39,572 nucleotides of DNA from Patescibacteria group bacterium (GTDB lineage: Bacteria > Patescibacteriota > Minisyncoccia > Phycocordibacterales > UBA9973): assembly GCA_028865035.1 (NCBI GenBank), contig JAGWLB010000007.1, positions 1-39,572 on the forward strand, given 5' to 3'. The position numbers and the translations under genes were made by a program. The notes beneath the pieces are model-generated. The model ran no database searches. It was given only the letters and a program-made list of their open reading frames with translations, and was not told where the DNA came from. Shown here piece by piece: positions 16,726-26,757 of this stretch. Each line of letters opens with the position of its first letter. Positions within the stretch are counted from its first letter, which is position 1.

Positions 16726-19461
16726 TTAACCTTGTTGTCTGTACTTATCCATTATTTCTTCTTCGACTTCAGCGCGATCACGGCCAAATTTTAAATATGA
16801 AAGTTCTTTAATTTTCTCAACTATTGCCATATTGCCTTGTGGCGGTGGAAAGGTTGCAATATTGAACGGTTTTGTTGGCTGGCCATTAATGAGCATAGAC
16901 ATATAAGCATTCCTGTTTTCAATTTTCATAATATCAGCGGCCGTGAATACAGGTTTGAATTTACTTTCAAGGAATTGAGCGTCTTCAGCGCCGACACGAA
17001 AGACTGCCAAAGATCCAACATTTCCAAAAACCGCATTTTTTATATTATCTTCGAGCTGAGCAATATACTGATGAGCAACAGTTAGAGAGAGCCTGTATTT
17101 ACGAGCTTCAGAAAGGATTGATTCAATAGAGTCCGTGGTTACATTTTGGAACTCATCAATATACAAGAAAAAGTCTTCCATTTTTTTACCATACATATCT
17201 ACTCGTGAGAGTGCAGCCATCTGTATTTTATTCACAATAACTAGACCGATGAGATTTGCATTGATGTCTCCTAGCCGTCCCTTTGAAAGATTTACTAATA
17301 AAATCTTTTTGTTATCCATAATGTCGCGGAAATTAAAAACAGATTTCTCTTGCAAGACTACAGGTCGCATAATGTCGTTGGAAATAAAGTTATCGAATTT
17401 GGAAGTAATATATGGCACAAAGTTTGCAATGGATTGATCACCAGTCGTTTGCTCCGCACTCTTCCAGAATTGAGTAATGATTGGATTTTTGCAGTGAGAG
17501 AGTTTCATATCACGAAATTCTTTATCAGCTAGAACCCGACCTATCTCAAGTAAAGTCGCGCCACTTTCTGGATGCTCCATAACTAGAAAAGCAGAGTTTT
17601 TGAAATACTGTTCAAACATCGGACCACCAGAAGTCTTCATATCAAAAAGCTTGTTGAAGATGCTCATTAATTCATTTACCACAAAAGTTTTCTGCTCTGG
17701 GTACTTTGGGTCATACTCAAGCATATTGAGTCCCATTGGCCGTGCAGTGTAGCTTGGATCAAAGTATATAACATCATCAATACGTTCCTTTGGAATATAA
17801 CTTAAAATATCTTGGATATCTGTGCCGTGCGGATCAATATAGCAAACACCATGACCAAAGGCTATATCTTGAGCTATCATATTCTTCATAATAGTAGTCT
17901 TACCTACACCTGTTTGACCGATTACGTATAAGTGGCGCATACGATCTTCGTCTGCAAAATGAATCTCTGTGTCTTTACCTCTATAACTATTTAAACCTAA
18001 TATCACACCTTCATTGCCCATTTCCATTGGAGCTGGTGCAATACCTGCACGAGCTTGTTTAAGCTGAGGAGAAGATGCAATACCATGTGGGAAGTGGAAT
18101 ATAGTAGCCAATTCTTTTAGATTAAGAGGCATTGAATAATCTTGAGAGAAGTTACGATAAGAGAAATCGTGAACTAGATCAGTGAGAGCTTTACCCTCTG
18201 GGTGTATAAAATCAAAGCCATTACGATCAGCTTCTGTGAATTGATTAAAAGATGATTCAATATCAGCAAGTATTTGATTGGCTCGTTCTTTTGTTTCAGC
18301 AGAAGTAACAATACGTATATTAGTAGCTTGTATTGTGCTTTTCATTTTCTCAGTAATATTTTCGACAGCTTTTTCATTCACCTTTTTTTCTTCCTTGTGT
18401 TTTGAAGCACCAAAAAGCATTTCACTAGCTAGCGATTTAAATTCTTTACCAATTTGTCGTGTCATACTTGAAGCTGTACGAACAGACATGCCTTCTTTTA
18501 CATCAGCTAGTATAATATGAAACTTTTTTATTATTTCATCATCCTCTGGGCAAATAGTCAGCTGCACAGAAGCTCCTTCTCCAGATCTTTTTAGTTTAGT
18601 AAAAACATTTAGAATAATATTTAATGGATCATGATCAAAAGCATCGTAGAGTTTAATAGGATAGACTTCATGACCTGTCAGAGTTGCATATGAGGCAGCA
18701 ACAACTCCTCCGTCAATAAAAATATTGTAATCATCCGGAACTTCTGCAATCTTGGCGTTCGGGTGTACTCCCAATAATTGCTTTTCGAACAAATCTGCTT
18801 TGTGGGTAGGTACAGCTGTGTAGAAAACAAAGTTATCACTATCTTCAGCTAGTGCAATCTCAAGAGTAAAATGATTACGACTATAATTTGCACGACCTTC
18901 ACCTACAGAATGCATTCCAGCATAGAATTGTTCCATTGCTCCCAATAATTCCTTTAAACCTTTTTTGTCGTTTTCGTTATCAGTTGGGTCAGGCAATGTA
19001 ATCTCGAAAAGTTTCATATCGAGAGATTTAAACAGTGGCGTCCCTTCTTTTAATCCAGGGATTTTATGAACACTATATAAATACTGAACGAGGAATCTAT
19101 GAAAATCATCATCCAAGTGAGGATTATTCATTTTACTAATTATGGATAAAGTATTAGAAATACCTTTACTTAGAAGAATTCCAAGCATTTCCTCCATTTT
19201 ATTATCGTGTGGTTCTGGGTGTAATCTTAGAACTAAACTCTCAGCATCCCTCTCGGGTATAACAATACCTTTATGCATTACTTGATGTGGTTCGTATTTC
19301 TTATATTCTTCTAAAACATTATGAGACACTTCTTCCTTTGAATATTCTTGTCCGGCATCGATAAGTGCTTTTTCTCTTTTGGAAATATGTTCCCGCAAAA
19401 ATTTAAGCTCCTCTTCTGGAGTTTTAAATTTTGGTATATTGTCTAAGTTTAGACCTTCCAT
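16726..19461 (-). CDS. VirB4/TraG-like (DUF87, HerA-superfamily) type IV secretion/conjugation ATPase
   Basis: Walker A VIGQTGVGKTTIMKNMI, GVCYIDPHGTDIQDIL, Walker B FFLYIDEFQNVTTDSIESILSEARKYRLSLTVAHQY. Confidence 0.85.
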   Translation of the reverse strand: MEGLNLDNIPKFKTPEEELKFLREHISKREKALIDAGQEYSKEEVSHNVLEEYKKYEPHQVMHKGIVIPERDAESLVLRLHPEPHDNKMEEMLGILLSKGISNTLSIISKMNNPHLDDDFHRFLVQYLYSVHKIPGLKEGTPLFKSLDMKLFEITLPDPTDNENDKKGLKELLGAMEQFYAGMHSVGEGRANYSRNHFTLEIALAEDSDNFVFYTAVPTHKADLFEKQLLGVHPNAKIAEVPDDYNIFIDGGVVAASYATLTGHEVYPIKLYDAFDHDPLNIILNVFTKLKRSGEGASVQLTICPEDDEIIKKFHIILADVKEGMSVRTASSMTRQIGKEFKSLASEMLFGASKHKEEKKVNEKAVENITEKMKSTIQATNIRIVTSAETKERANQILADIESSFNQFTEADRNGFDFIHPEGKALTDLVHDFSYRNFSQDYSMPLNLKELATIFHFPHGIASSPQLKQARAGIAPAPMEMGNEGVILGLNSYRGKDTEIHFADEDRMRHLYVIGQTGVGKTTIMKNMIAQDIAFGHGVCYIDPHGTDIQDILSYIPKERIDDVIYFDPSYTARPMGLNMLEYDPKYPEQKTFVVNELMSIFNKLFDMKTSGGPMFEQYFKNSAFLVMEHPESGATLLEIGRVLADKEFRDMKLSHCKNPIITQFWKSAEQTTGDQSIANFVPYITSKFDNFISNDIMRPVVLQEKSVFNFRDIMDNKKILLVNLSKGRLGDINANLIGLVIVNKIQMAALSRVDMYGKKMEDFFLYIDEFQNVTTDSIESILSEARKYRLSLTVAHQYIAQLEDNIKNAVFGNVGSLAVFRVGAEDAQFLESKFKPVFTAADIMKIENRNAYMSMLINGQPTKPFNIATFPPPQGNMAIVEKIKELSYLKFGRDRAEVEEEIMDKYRQQG

Positions 19462-19469
19462 TGATACTA

Positions 19470-20237
19470 TTATATCATAGTTAAAATTTCTGGAGCATCA
19501 TTTGTTATTAAAACGGTGTGTTCAAAATGTGCACTGCGAGAACCATCGGAAGTTTTTATGGTATAACCATCTGATAAAGTTATAATACCAGCTTTGCCAA
19601 TATTTAACATCGGTTCAATAGCTATAACCATACCAGGAATTAACTTTTGCCCTTTGCCGCGTTTACCGTAGTTTGGAATATATGGATCTTCGTGAATCTT
19701 CTTACCGACACCGTGACCTGATAATTCACGGACAATGCCGTATTTACCAGCAACGAATTTCTCAATAGCATAACCTATATCTCCAACTGTATTACCTGCG
19801 CGAGCTTCTTCTATGCCTATCATCAAAGCTTCTTTGGTTGCGTTTAAAAGCTGTTTTGAAGCTTTACTTATCTCACCTACTGGTACAGTTATTGCATGGT
19901 CAGTGAAAAGTCCTTTGTGTTTCAACCCAAGGTCAAGAGAAACAATATCTCCTTCTTTGAGAACTTTACTTGTTTTAGGTATGCCATGAACTATTTCATT
20001 GTTCACTGAGATGCAAAGAGATGCAGGATAAGCTCTAGATTGACCTTCTGGTTTATAATTTAGAAACGCTGGTTCGTCACCACCTTCAATGATGAGATCA
20101 TGAGCATATTTATCGAGCTCGGCAGTCGTGACTCCTGGAGCAACTTTTTTAGCTACTTTTATTAAAACCGCAGCTAACCTCCTGCCTCCCTGTCGCAGGA
20201 TTTCAATTTCTTCTTTATTTTTTATAATTATTGACAT
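19470..20237 (-). CDS. map: Type I methionine aminopeptidase
   Basis: CISVNNEIVHGIP, GDIVSLDLGLKHKGLFTDHAITV, LSGHGVGKKIHEDPYIPNYG, GMVIAIEPML. Confidence 0.97.
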   Translation of the reverse strand: MSIIIKNKEEIEILRQGGRRLAAVLIKVAKKVAPGVTTAELDKYAHDLIIEGGDEPAFLNYKPEGQSRAYPASLCISVNNEIVHGIPKTSKVLKEGDIVSLDLGLKHKGLFTDHAITVPVGEISKASKQLLNATKEALMIGIEEARAGNTVGDIGYAIEKFVAGKYGIVRELSGHGVGKKIHEDPYIPNYGKRGKGQKLIPGMVIAIEPMLNIGKAGIITLSDGYTIKTSDGSRSAHFEHTVLITNDAPEILTMI

Positions 20238-20280
20238 CTAAGCTCATACTATCAAAATAATGGAATATTACAATGTAAAT

Positions 20281-20967
20281 TTATCTTATTACCGTCCCCA
20301 TGAAATCTTCTCCATTTAAATAATTATTTAGATTTTCTATGTTTTTACCATTCATAATAACAACTTCAAGACCAAGGGATTCGGCTTTCTGGGCAGCTAT
20401 CGGATCAAAAGGAGAATTAAGTCCTGGATTCCACTCTTTTGGTAAGATAGCTCGAAAGTCAGGCCAGGTACTCTTTTTAATTATCTCTGCATCAGGAAAC
20501 TTTTTAGGATCCTTGTTGTATACATAATCAATATTTGAGAGGTTTATAACCTTCTTAGCGCCAACACTGCAAGCGGCGTGAACTGCAGCAAGGTCACTGC
20601 TGTTGCCTGGTTTCCAACCACCACCGATGATTATCGATTTGTCTGTTTTTAAAATGCTGTCAGGATCCATCACGATAAACGAGTGGGCAATATCTCCAAA
20701 TGATACACGAAGCAACTCTGCATTAACGCGAGTAGTAGCAATGCCTATCCAATCAAGATCGATATTATTCGGGTTTGTTATTTTTTTTAATGCATCTATA
20801 TAAGTACGAGCTGTGCTACCGCCTCCTGTTATAATAACAAAATTAAAACCTTTATTAGTATAATTTTTTATATTCTCTGTAAAACTTTTTAAGAAATCTA
20901 CATCTATCTCATCTGGCACGATAAGTGATCCTCCTAGAGATATAACTATATATTCCTTTTCATTCAT
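20281..20967 (-). CDS. pyrH: UMP kinase (amino acid kinase superfamily, archaeal-type)
   Basis: ISLGGSLIVPDEIDVDFL, VIITGGGSTARTYIDALKK, DWIGIATTRVNAELLR, NLSNIDYVYNKDPKKFPDAEI. Confidence 0.8.
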   Translation of the reverse strand: MNEKEYIVISLGGSLIVPDEIDVDFLKSFTENIKNYTNKGFNFVIITGGGSTARTYIDALKKITNPNNIDLDWIGIATTRVNAELLRVSFGDIAHSFIVMDPDSILKTDKSIIIGGGWKPGNSSDLAAVHAACSVGAKKVINLSNIDYVYNKDPKKFPDAEIIKKSTWPDFRAILPKEWNPGLNSPFDPIAAQKAESLGLEVVIMNGKNIENLNNYLNGEDFMGTVIR

Positions 20968-20968
20968 A

Positions 20969-21562
20969 TTATATTCCTAGTGATGCAATTAATTCTTTAT
21001 GAACAGCTTCTGGTTCCTGTTCGCCATTAACAGTATAAATAGTATAGTTACCTTTATCTTTAAAGTAGTACATAGCTGGGATAACATTATTTACATATTC
21101 GTCTATACGCTTTGTTATGCCTTCGTCGGTGTCATCTGTACGACCTCTTAACTTCATTCTTCTAATAGCTTCCTCTTTTTCTACGCTAATATAAATAATT
21201 TTAATATCTTCCCTTTTATAAAAATCCATAGACACCTCTAGTATTTCTGATTGAGTTACAGTTCTCGGAAAACCATCTACAATCAAATGAGAAGTAGGCT
21301 CCAAAGAAGAAACTAATTTATTTGTAAAAACACTTATAGTCAAAAAGTTTGGCTGGAGCTGTCCTTGCTCAAGAGTTGCCTTCACAAGATTCCCTGTATA
21401 ACTACCACTTTCAATCATTTTTCTAAATTCTGACCCTGGGTAAACTGAAACTATCTCAGTGGAAGGGTCCTTATCTTTAAGATACTTCTTGAGTAAATCA
21501 ACTTGAGTTCCTTTACCAGACCCAACTATTCCGAAAAATACAAATGTATAAGGTTTATTCAT
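20969..21562 (-). CDS. adk: Adenylate kinase (short form)
   Basis: FFGIVGSGKGTQVDLL, DGFPRTVTQSE, RRMKLRGRTDDTDEGITKRIDEY; directly follows secY. Confidence 0.9.
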   Translation of the reverse strand: MNKPYTFVFFGIVGSGKGTQVDLLKKYLKDKDPSTEIVSVYPGSEFRKMIESGSYTGNLVKATLEQGQLQPNFLTISVFTNKLVSSLEPTSHLIVDGFPRTVTQSEILEVSMDFYKREDIKIIYISVEKEEAIRRMKLRGRTDDTDEGITKRIDEYVNNVIPAMYYFKDKGNYTIYTVNGEQEPEAVHKELIASLGI

Positions 21563-21596
21563 ATGGTTTTATTATATACTAAACACCTACAAAAAT

Positions 21597-21618
21597 AAAA
21601 ATCCCATCTTATGGGATT
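21597..21618 (-). terminator. Intrinsic terminator after secY
   Basis: Minus strand AATCCCATAAGATGGGATTTTTATTTTT. Confidence 0.75.
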
Positions 21619-22888
21619 AATATTCTCTCATTGATAATTGAGCTTCTACTTTTTTAATTAAATCCAAAACGACGGCCACAACGATAAGCAGGGCTGTACC
21701 ACCGATAGCAAATGTCGCTATGCCAGTAATAGCTCTTACAATAAGTGGCAAGACAGCAATCAGGCCAAGGAAAACTGCTCCTGCGGTAGTAATACGATTC
21801 AATATTTTCTCTATATATTGTTGAGTTGCAGGCCCTGGACGAATTCCAGGAATGAAAGCCCCATTCTTTTGAAGATTAGTAGCCAGTTGTTCTGGATCAA
21901 AAGTAACAGCCGTATAAAAATAAGTAAATAAGAATACAAAAATAAAATACACAACGGAATATAACCAAAGGTTAGCAACAAACCATAACATGCCTTGAGA
22001 AATAGCGGCTAGTATATGGTTTGTACTTGTCGCAAAGAAGTTACCTATTAGTTGCGGGAATAATAAGACTGACAATGCAAAAATTATAGGAATAACACCA
22101 GCTTGGTTCACTCTAAGTGGTAAGTATGTCTGGGTTCCACCTGCAATCCTATCACCGCGTACTTGCTTAGCATAAGTTACAGGTATAGGTCTTTCTGCTT
22201 CGGTAACAACCACGACACCAGCTACAATTAATAATGATATAGCTAAGAATAGTATGTATACTGGCATATTGGCCATATCAAAGGTAAATAAGAATTGAGA
22301 TATTTCAGTAGGCAAACCAGCAACGATACCTGCAAAGATTATAAGTGATACACCATTACCAATACCAAATTCAGAAATTAATTCACCAATCCACATTAGA
22401 AGCATTGAACCAGCTACAACTACAGAAATATTCGCAATCATTGAAAAGATAGATAAATCAACAATAATTCCTTGTTTCTTCAGTAAAATAATAAGTCCAA
22501 GTCCTTGTATAATTGCAAGTGGTACAGTTATGATACGACTAAGTTGAGTAAACTTTTTGCGTCCAATCTCTCCATCATCTTGATACATAGCTTTTAATTT
22601 CGGAGACATTATAGTTAAAAGCTGCATAATAATAGATCCTGTAATGTATGGACCAACACCAAGCATAATAATAGAAAGGTGGGATAGTCCACCACCAGTG
22701 AATATATTCAATACACCAAGGAATTGATTATTATTAAGAAAGGCTTTTAGTTTAAGAGCATCGATACCTGGTATCGGTATAATTGCAAGCAAACGGAATA
22801 AGATAAGTGCACCGAGCACGAATAATATACGAGACCGTAGGTCTTTGTCGGTAAATATCATTTTTATTTTATTCCAAACAGTTTCCAT
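21617..22888 (-). CDS. secY: Protein translocase subunit SecY
   Basis: FRLLAIIPIPGID, GVGPYITGSIIMQLL, GIGNGVSLIIFAGI, EAERPIPVTYAKQ, NLQKNGAFIPGIRPG. Confidence 0.97.
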   Translation of the reverse strand: METVWNKIKMIFTDKDLRSRILFVLGALILFRLLAIIPIPGIDALKLKAFLNNNQFLGVLNIFTGGGLSHLSIIMLGVGPYITGSIIMQLLTIMSPKLKAMYQDDGEIGRKKFTQLSRIITVPLAIIQGLGLIILLKKQGIIVDLSIFSMIANISVVVAGSMLLMWIGELISEFGIGNGVSLIIFAGIVAGLPTEISQFLFTFDMANMPVYILFLAISLLIVAGVVVVTEAERPIPVTYAKQVRGDRIAGGTQTYLPLRVNQAGVIPIIFALSVLLFPQLIGNFFATSTNHILAAISQGMLWFVANLWLYSVVYFIFVFLFTYFYTAVTFDPEQLATNLQKNGAFIPGIRPGPATQQYIEKILNRITTAGAVFLGLIAVLPLIVRAITGIATFAIGGTALLIVVAVVLDLIKKVEAQLSMREY

Positions 22889-22891
22889 ATA

Positions 22892-23320
22892 TTATTTTAT
22901 AGTTCCACCTGCTTTTTCGATTTTTGCTCGAGCAGATAGAGACACAGCACAATCTGAGACTGAAACAACTGTAGTTATTTCTCCACTACCTAGGATTTTT
23001 ACTTTAGGGAAGACACCGCCAGATTTGCGAACCAATTTCATTTTAAATAATGATTCTGGATTAACAATCGCACCTTTTTCAAATATGTTTAATGCTCCTA
23101 CGTTTATAGGTGCATATTTAGTATTAGCAGAGTTAAAGCGATAACCGCGAAGCTTAGGGATCTTCTTTATGATATCACGCATTTGTGGACGGCGCTTGTT
23201 ACCCGCACGAGCTGTCTGTCCTTTACCACCGCGACCAGAAGTCTTACCACGTGTACCACCACGACCTACTTGTCGTGCTTTTTTGTTTGGATTTTCTCTT
23301 TTTAGTGTATTTAATTGCAT
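22892..23320 (-). CDS. rplO: 50S ribosomal protein L15
   Basis: KARQVGRGGTRGKTSGRGGKGQTARAG; between rpsE and secY. Confidence 0.95.
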   Translation of the reverse strand: MQLNTLKRENPNKKARQVGRGGTRGKTSGRGGKGQTARAGNKRRPQMRDIIKKIPKLRGYRFNSANTKYAPINVGALNIFEKGAIVNPESLFKMKLVRKSGGVFPKVKILGSGEITTVVSVSDCAVSLSARAKIEKAGGTIK

Positions 23321-23337
23321 ATTGTGTATATTATAAC

Positions 23338-23955
23338 TTAATTACTTTCTTCTACTATTTTATCTTTTGTTATTTCTTCTATAGGATCAGTAATTATTGG
23401 AGCATTTTTAGGTAAAGAATTTTTCGCACGAAGTTGATATAGTGTTGCATATGCTACTCTAGCATTATTTAATTTATTTTTACTGCCAGAATGTATTTTA
23501 GCAGTAATATTCTTCATACCTGCAAGGATAAGCATATCGCGAACAGTACTTCCAGCAACTAAACCTTTACCATGATTAGGTCGCATTGCTAACTTAGAAC
23601 TACCATATTTTGCAGAAACTTCGTGTGGAATAGACATATCTTTGGTTGTCTTGATTTTAAACATATTTTTCTTTGCCTGGCGAAGTGCTTTAGCAATAGC
23701 AATAGCAGTATCTCCACCTTTTCCAGTACCTAGACCAACTGATCCCTTTTTATCACCAATGGCAATAGCTACTGCAAATGTCATACGGCGACCACCTTTA
23801 ACAACACGAGTAACGCGACGGATTGAAACCATCTTTTGATCAAATTCTGGTTTTGGACGCTGAAAGAATGCACGAGGCTTACGCTCACCTCCTTCACGTC
23901 TTGGGCTGTTTGATTTATTATTGTTCGTATTTTGTTTTGGTTTTGTTGTATCCAT
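23338..23955 (-). CDS. rpsE: 30S ribosomal protein S5
   Basis: VSIRRVTRVVKGGRRMTFAVAIAIGDKKGSVGLGTGKGGD; basic N-terminal extension. Confidence 0.96.
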   Translation of the reverse strand: MDTTKPKQNTNNNKSNSPRREGGERKPRAFFQRPKPEFDQKMVSIRRVTRVVKGGRRMTFAVAIAIGDKKGSVGLGTGKGGDTAIAIAKALRQAKKNMFKIKTTKDMSIPHEVSAKYGSSKLAMRPNHGKGLVAGSTVRDMLILAGMKNITAKIHSGSKNKLNNARVAYATLYQLRAKNSLPKNAPIITDPIEEITKDKIVEESN

Positions 23956-23967
23956 ACAATATTAAAC

Positions 23968-24330
23968 TTAAAATTCTAATCCCGAAGTTCTAGCTGAGTC
24001 TGCAAGGGCTTTAATTCGTCCAGTATATTTAAATCCATTGCGATCAAATACAACCTTTTTAATTCCTTTTGCTTTTAAGGCTTTTGTTACTTGCTCTCCT
24101 ACTAGGATAGCACGCTCTGTCTTGGATCCTTTAACTTTTGTTGCACCTGCTTTTTTAACAGGCATATCTGAAGCAGATACAAGAGTTTTCTTAGCCCCAT
24201 CATCTATTACCTGAGCATATATATACTGATTTGAACGAAAAACTGAAAGACGTGGTGACACCTCTGTGCCAGACACTTTAGTTCTAATCTTTTTCTTTAA
24301 TCTTATTCTTTTTTCTAATTTCTTGTTCAT
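23968..24330 (-). CDS. rplR: 50S ribosomal protein L18
   Basis: RLSVFRSNQYIYAQVIDD..VVFDRNGFKYTGRIKALADSAR. Confidence 0.95.
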   Translation of the reverse strand: MNKKLEKRIRLKKKIRTKVSGTEVSPRLSVFRSNQYIYAQVIDDGAKKTLVSASDMPVKKAGATKVKGSKTERAILVGEQVTKALKAKGIKKVVFDRNGFKYTGRIKALADSARTSGLEF

Positions 24331-24374
24331 AGTATTTTAATTAAATGTAATTATTAATCTAATATTAGTAATTA

Positions 24375-24911
24375 CTATGCAGCTTTCTTACCTTGCTTAC
24401 GGCGAATAACCTCATCACTATAATGAAAACCTTTACCTTTATATGGTTCTGGTTTTTTCATTGCGCGAATTGATGCAGAAAATGAACCTACTAGTTCCTT
24501 ATCTATACCTGAGATACTAATTTTGTTCTTTTCTGCAGTTACTGTTATACCTTCAGGAATATTTACTTTTACTTGATGAGAGAATCCGAGAGCTAAATTA
24601 AGGACATTACCAGCAACATCAGATTTAAAACCAACGCCATCTAATATAAGAACCTTTGTGTAACCAGTATTTACCCCGTCTACCATATTCTTCACATGTG
24701 AAGCATATGAACCCCAGAGAGCATTTACAGTTTTATTACCTTCTTTGTTTGGGGTGAAAGTTATCTCGTTGCCATTTATGTGTATAGTAACTTCTCCTGG
24801 AAAATCACGAGTAAGTGTTCCTTTTGGTCCTTTCACAGTGAAAACTGTGCCAGATAGTTTAACTTCTGTACCATTTGGAACTATAACTGTTTGTTTTCCT
24901 ATACGTGACAT
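24375..24911 (-). CDS. rplF: 50S ribosomal protein L6
   Basis: MSRIGKQTVIVP..VKGPKGTLTRDF..KKPEPYKGKGFHYSDEVIRRKQGKKA. Confidence 0.96.
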   Translation of the reverse strand: MSRIGKQTVIVPNGTEVKLSGTVFTVKGPKGTLTRDFPGEVTIHINGNEITFTPNKEGNKTVNALWGSYASHVKNMVDGVNTGYTKVLILDGVGFKSDVAGNVLNLALGFSHQVKVNIPEGITVTAEKNKISISGIDKELVGSFSASIRAMKKPEPYKGKGFHYSDEVIRRKQGKKAA

Positions 24912-24921
24912 ATAATTTTAA

Positions 24922-25308
24922 TTACCATAATTTAAATAAAACTTCTCCTCCAACCATCGCTTTTCTAGCTTCCTTGTCTGTTAAAATTCCTTTTGGAGTT
25001 GTAAGTACAGTCATACCATAACCATTCCTAGTAGGTCTGATTGCTTTCACTCCTTTATAAACTCGGCAAGAAGATTTCGAAACACGTTCAACTCCTGAAA
25101 CTTTCGGAGTACCATCTACATACACAAGGCCAAGCTCAAGAACAGGAAAACCTTTTCTCATCTTTTTAGTAGCAGAAGATAAATACCCTTCTTTTACTAA
25201 GCATGTAGCGATAGCATCCTTAATCTTTGAGTAAGGAACTGTAACGAACTCGTGTGAAGCCACACTGCCGTTCTTTATCATATTCATCATGTTTGCGATT
25301 TGATCCAT
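24922..25308 (-). CDS. rpsH: 30S ribosomal protein S8
   Basis: DQIANMMNMIKNG..YSKIKDAIATCLVKEGYL..GYGMTVLTTPKGILTDKEARK. Confidence 0.95.
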   Translation of the reverse strand: MDQIANMMNMIKNGSVASHEFVTVPYSKIKDAIATCLVKEGYLSSATKKMRKGFPVLELGLVYVDGTPKVSGVERVSKSSCRVYKGVKAIRPTRNGYGMTVLTTPKGILTDKEARKAMVGGEVLFKLW

Positions 25309-25320
25309 AAAATATTTATA

Positions 25321-25506
25321 TTACCAACTTGATTTTCGAACTCCTGGAAGCATACCTTCGTTAGCAAGCTCTCGGAAACAGATACGGCAAATACCGAAAT
25401 CTCTCATAAATGCGTGACCTCTTCCACAACGAAAACAACGGTTTGTCTCTCGTGTTGAGAATTTCGATTTCTTTAAATGTCTTGCTATTACTGATTTTTT
25501 AGCCAT
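25321..25506 (-). CDS. rpsN: 30S ribosomal protein S14 type Z (zinc ribbon)
   Basis: 61 aa with [25 protein letters not shown]. Confidence 0.95.
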   Translation of the reverse strand: MAKKSVIARHLKKSKFSTRETNRCFRCGRGHAFMRDFGICRICFRELANEGMLPGVRKSSW

Positions 25507-25627
25507 ATATAATTAATTAGGGACAAATTCCCCTTCGTAATGATGCGATATCTCGTTCATTTGCTTAAATACTTTGATTTAACTAAGCACTTAAGTAGAA
25601 GAACGGATCTGTCATCAACGTCCCCTT

Positions 25628-25656
25628 ATACTAGCAGATAGATATAAGTAAGTCAA
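25628..25656 (-). promoter_or_regulatory. Promoter of the rpsN-secY module
   Basis: TTGACT (25656-25651), 17 nt, TG-C-TAGTAT (25633-25628); leader of about 115 nt. Confidence 0.6.
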
Positions 25657-25719
25657 TAATGCTTAAATTATCTTGAATAATACTTAATAATATGTCACTA
25701 TGATAGAAAACGATAAATT

Positions 25720-26124
25720 ATGGAAAAATTTAATAACGGTATGCTGTTATTCTTTAACACCATATCACCTTCTGTAAAGGAAGATTTAAAAAAAATATTT
25801 CGTCTTTTAAAGATTATCAAACAACGCAGAAAGATTGAGGAATCCCATGTTGGATTTTTTAAAAAAGTATTCCTTAGGTTGGGATTAGTAAGTTATTCTC
25901 CATTATTCAAAAGATTGCTTGCTGATTTAGAAGAACATAGGCTGAACGTATATAGTAATGCAGCCAAACTTCTAAATACCAATAAGGCAGAGGAATATTT
26001 TAAAATTGGCAAGGAAGTGGAGAGCGTTGATTATGATCTTAAATTAAGACTGGATAATTACTTTTTAGCTATGAAAGGATTATACGATCCTTTCAGAATA
26101 GCAAATTTTTCTGTTTTTCCTTAA
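25720..26124 (+). CDS. Hypothetical helical protein inserted in the ribosomal superoperon, opposite strand
   Basis: 134-aa ORF with a terminator just downstream; no recognised motif. Confidence 0.55.
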   Translation: MEKFNNGMLLFFNTISPSVKEDLKKIFRLLKIIKQRRKIEESHVGFFKKVFLRLGLVSYSPLFKRLLADLEEHRLNVYSNAAKLLNTNKAEEYFKIGKEVESVDYDLKLRLDNYFLAMKGLYDPFRIANFSVFP

Positions 26125-26137
26125 CCTATTAAAGAAT

Positions 26138-26178
26138 AAAATCTCTAATTATAATTTATTTATAGTTAGAGATTTTTT
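26138..26178 (+). terminator. Intrinsic terminator downstream of the 25720 gene
   Basis: aaatctctaattataatttatttatagttagagatttttt. Confidence 0.7.
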
Positions 26179-26198
26179 ATAAGTTTAATGATTTTAAA

Positions 26199-26747
26199 TC
26201 ATTGTCCAACACAATAATTCATTTGGGCTTTAGTAGGGTATGTACTATAGTAATAATCATATCCACTAAAATAACATGAATTTTGTGTGGCAATATCTGC
26301 AGTAGTTGGATTTTCTAGGTTTACCCATATTGTATAGTGGTCTGCATTTGCGTAAATCATATAACCTGATTGTGTAGAACCATTTGATGTTATCTGTCCT
26401 GTAGGATCGACAGCAATGCCCCCAATAACCTTGGCATCGACTAAACCTTGAGCAACGGAACCCGCGCTACCACCATACGAGGGGTAATCGAACCAACCGA
26501 TTCCGCCAGAACCATATGCCGTACCTGTACAATTCTGCTTAACTACATAAGTGCCACATTTTGAATAATATAATTCGAGTGCATTTCTAATTTGAACAAC
26601 ATCAGACTTACGTCTAGCATCTCTAGCTTTTGATCGAGCAGCATCCAAAGAAGACATGATAATACTTGCTAAAAGACTTATTATAGCTATAACTACTAAA
26701 AGTTCAATTAACGTAAATCCTTTCTTAAAAAATATTTTATCTTTCAT
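26199..26747 (-). CDS. Type IV pilin-like / pseudopilin with prepilin N-methylation motif
   Basis: KKGFTLIELLVVIAIISLLASIIMSSLDAARSKARDARRKSDVVQIRNALELYYSKCGTY. Confidence 0.92.
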   Translation of the reverse strand: MKDKIFFKKGFTLIELLVVIAIISLLASIIMSSLDAARSKARDARRKSDVVQIRNALELYYSKCGTYVVKQNCTGTAYGSGGIGWFDYPSYGGSAGSVAQGLVDAKVIGGIAVDPTGQITSNGSTQSGYMIYANADHYTIWVNLENPTTADIATQNSCYFSGYDYYYSTYPTKAQMNYCVGQ

Positions 26748-26757
26748 AATTAATTCA

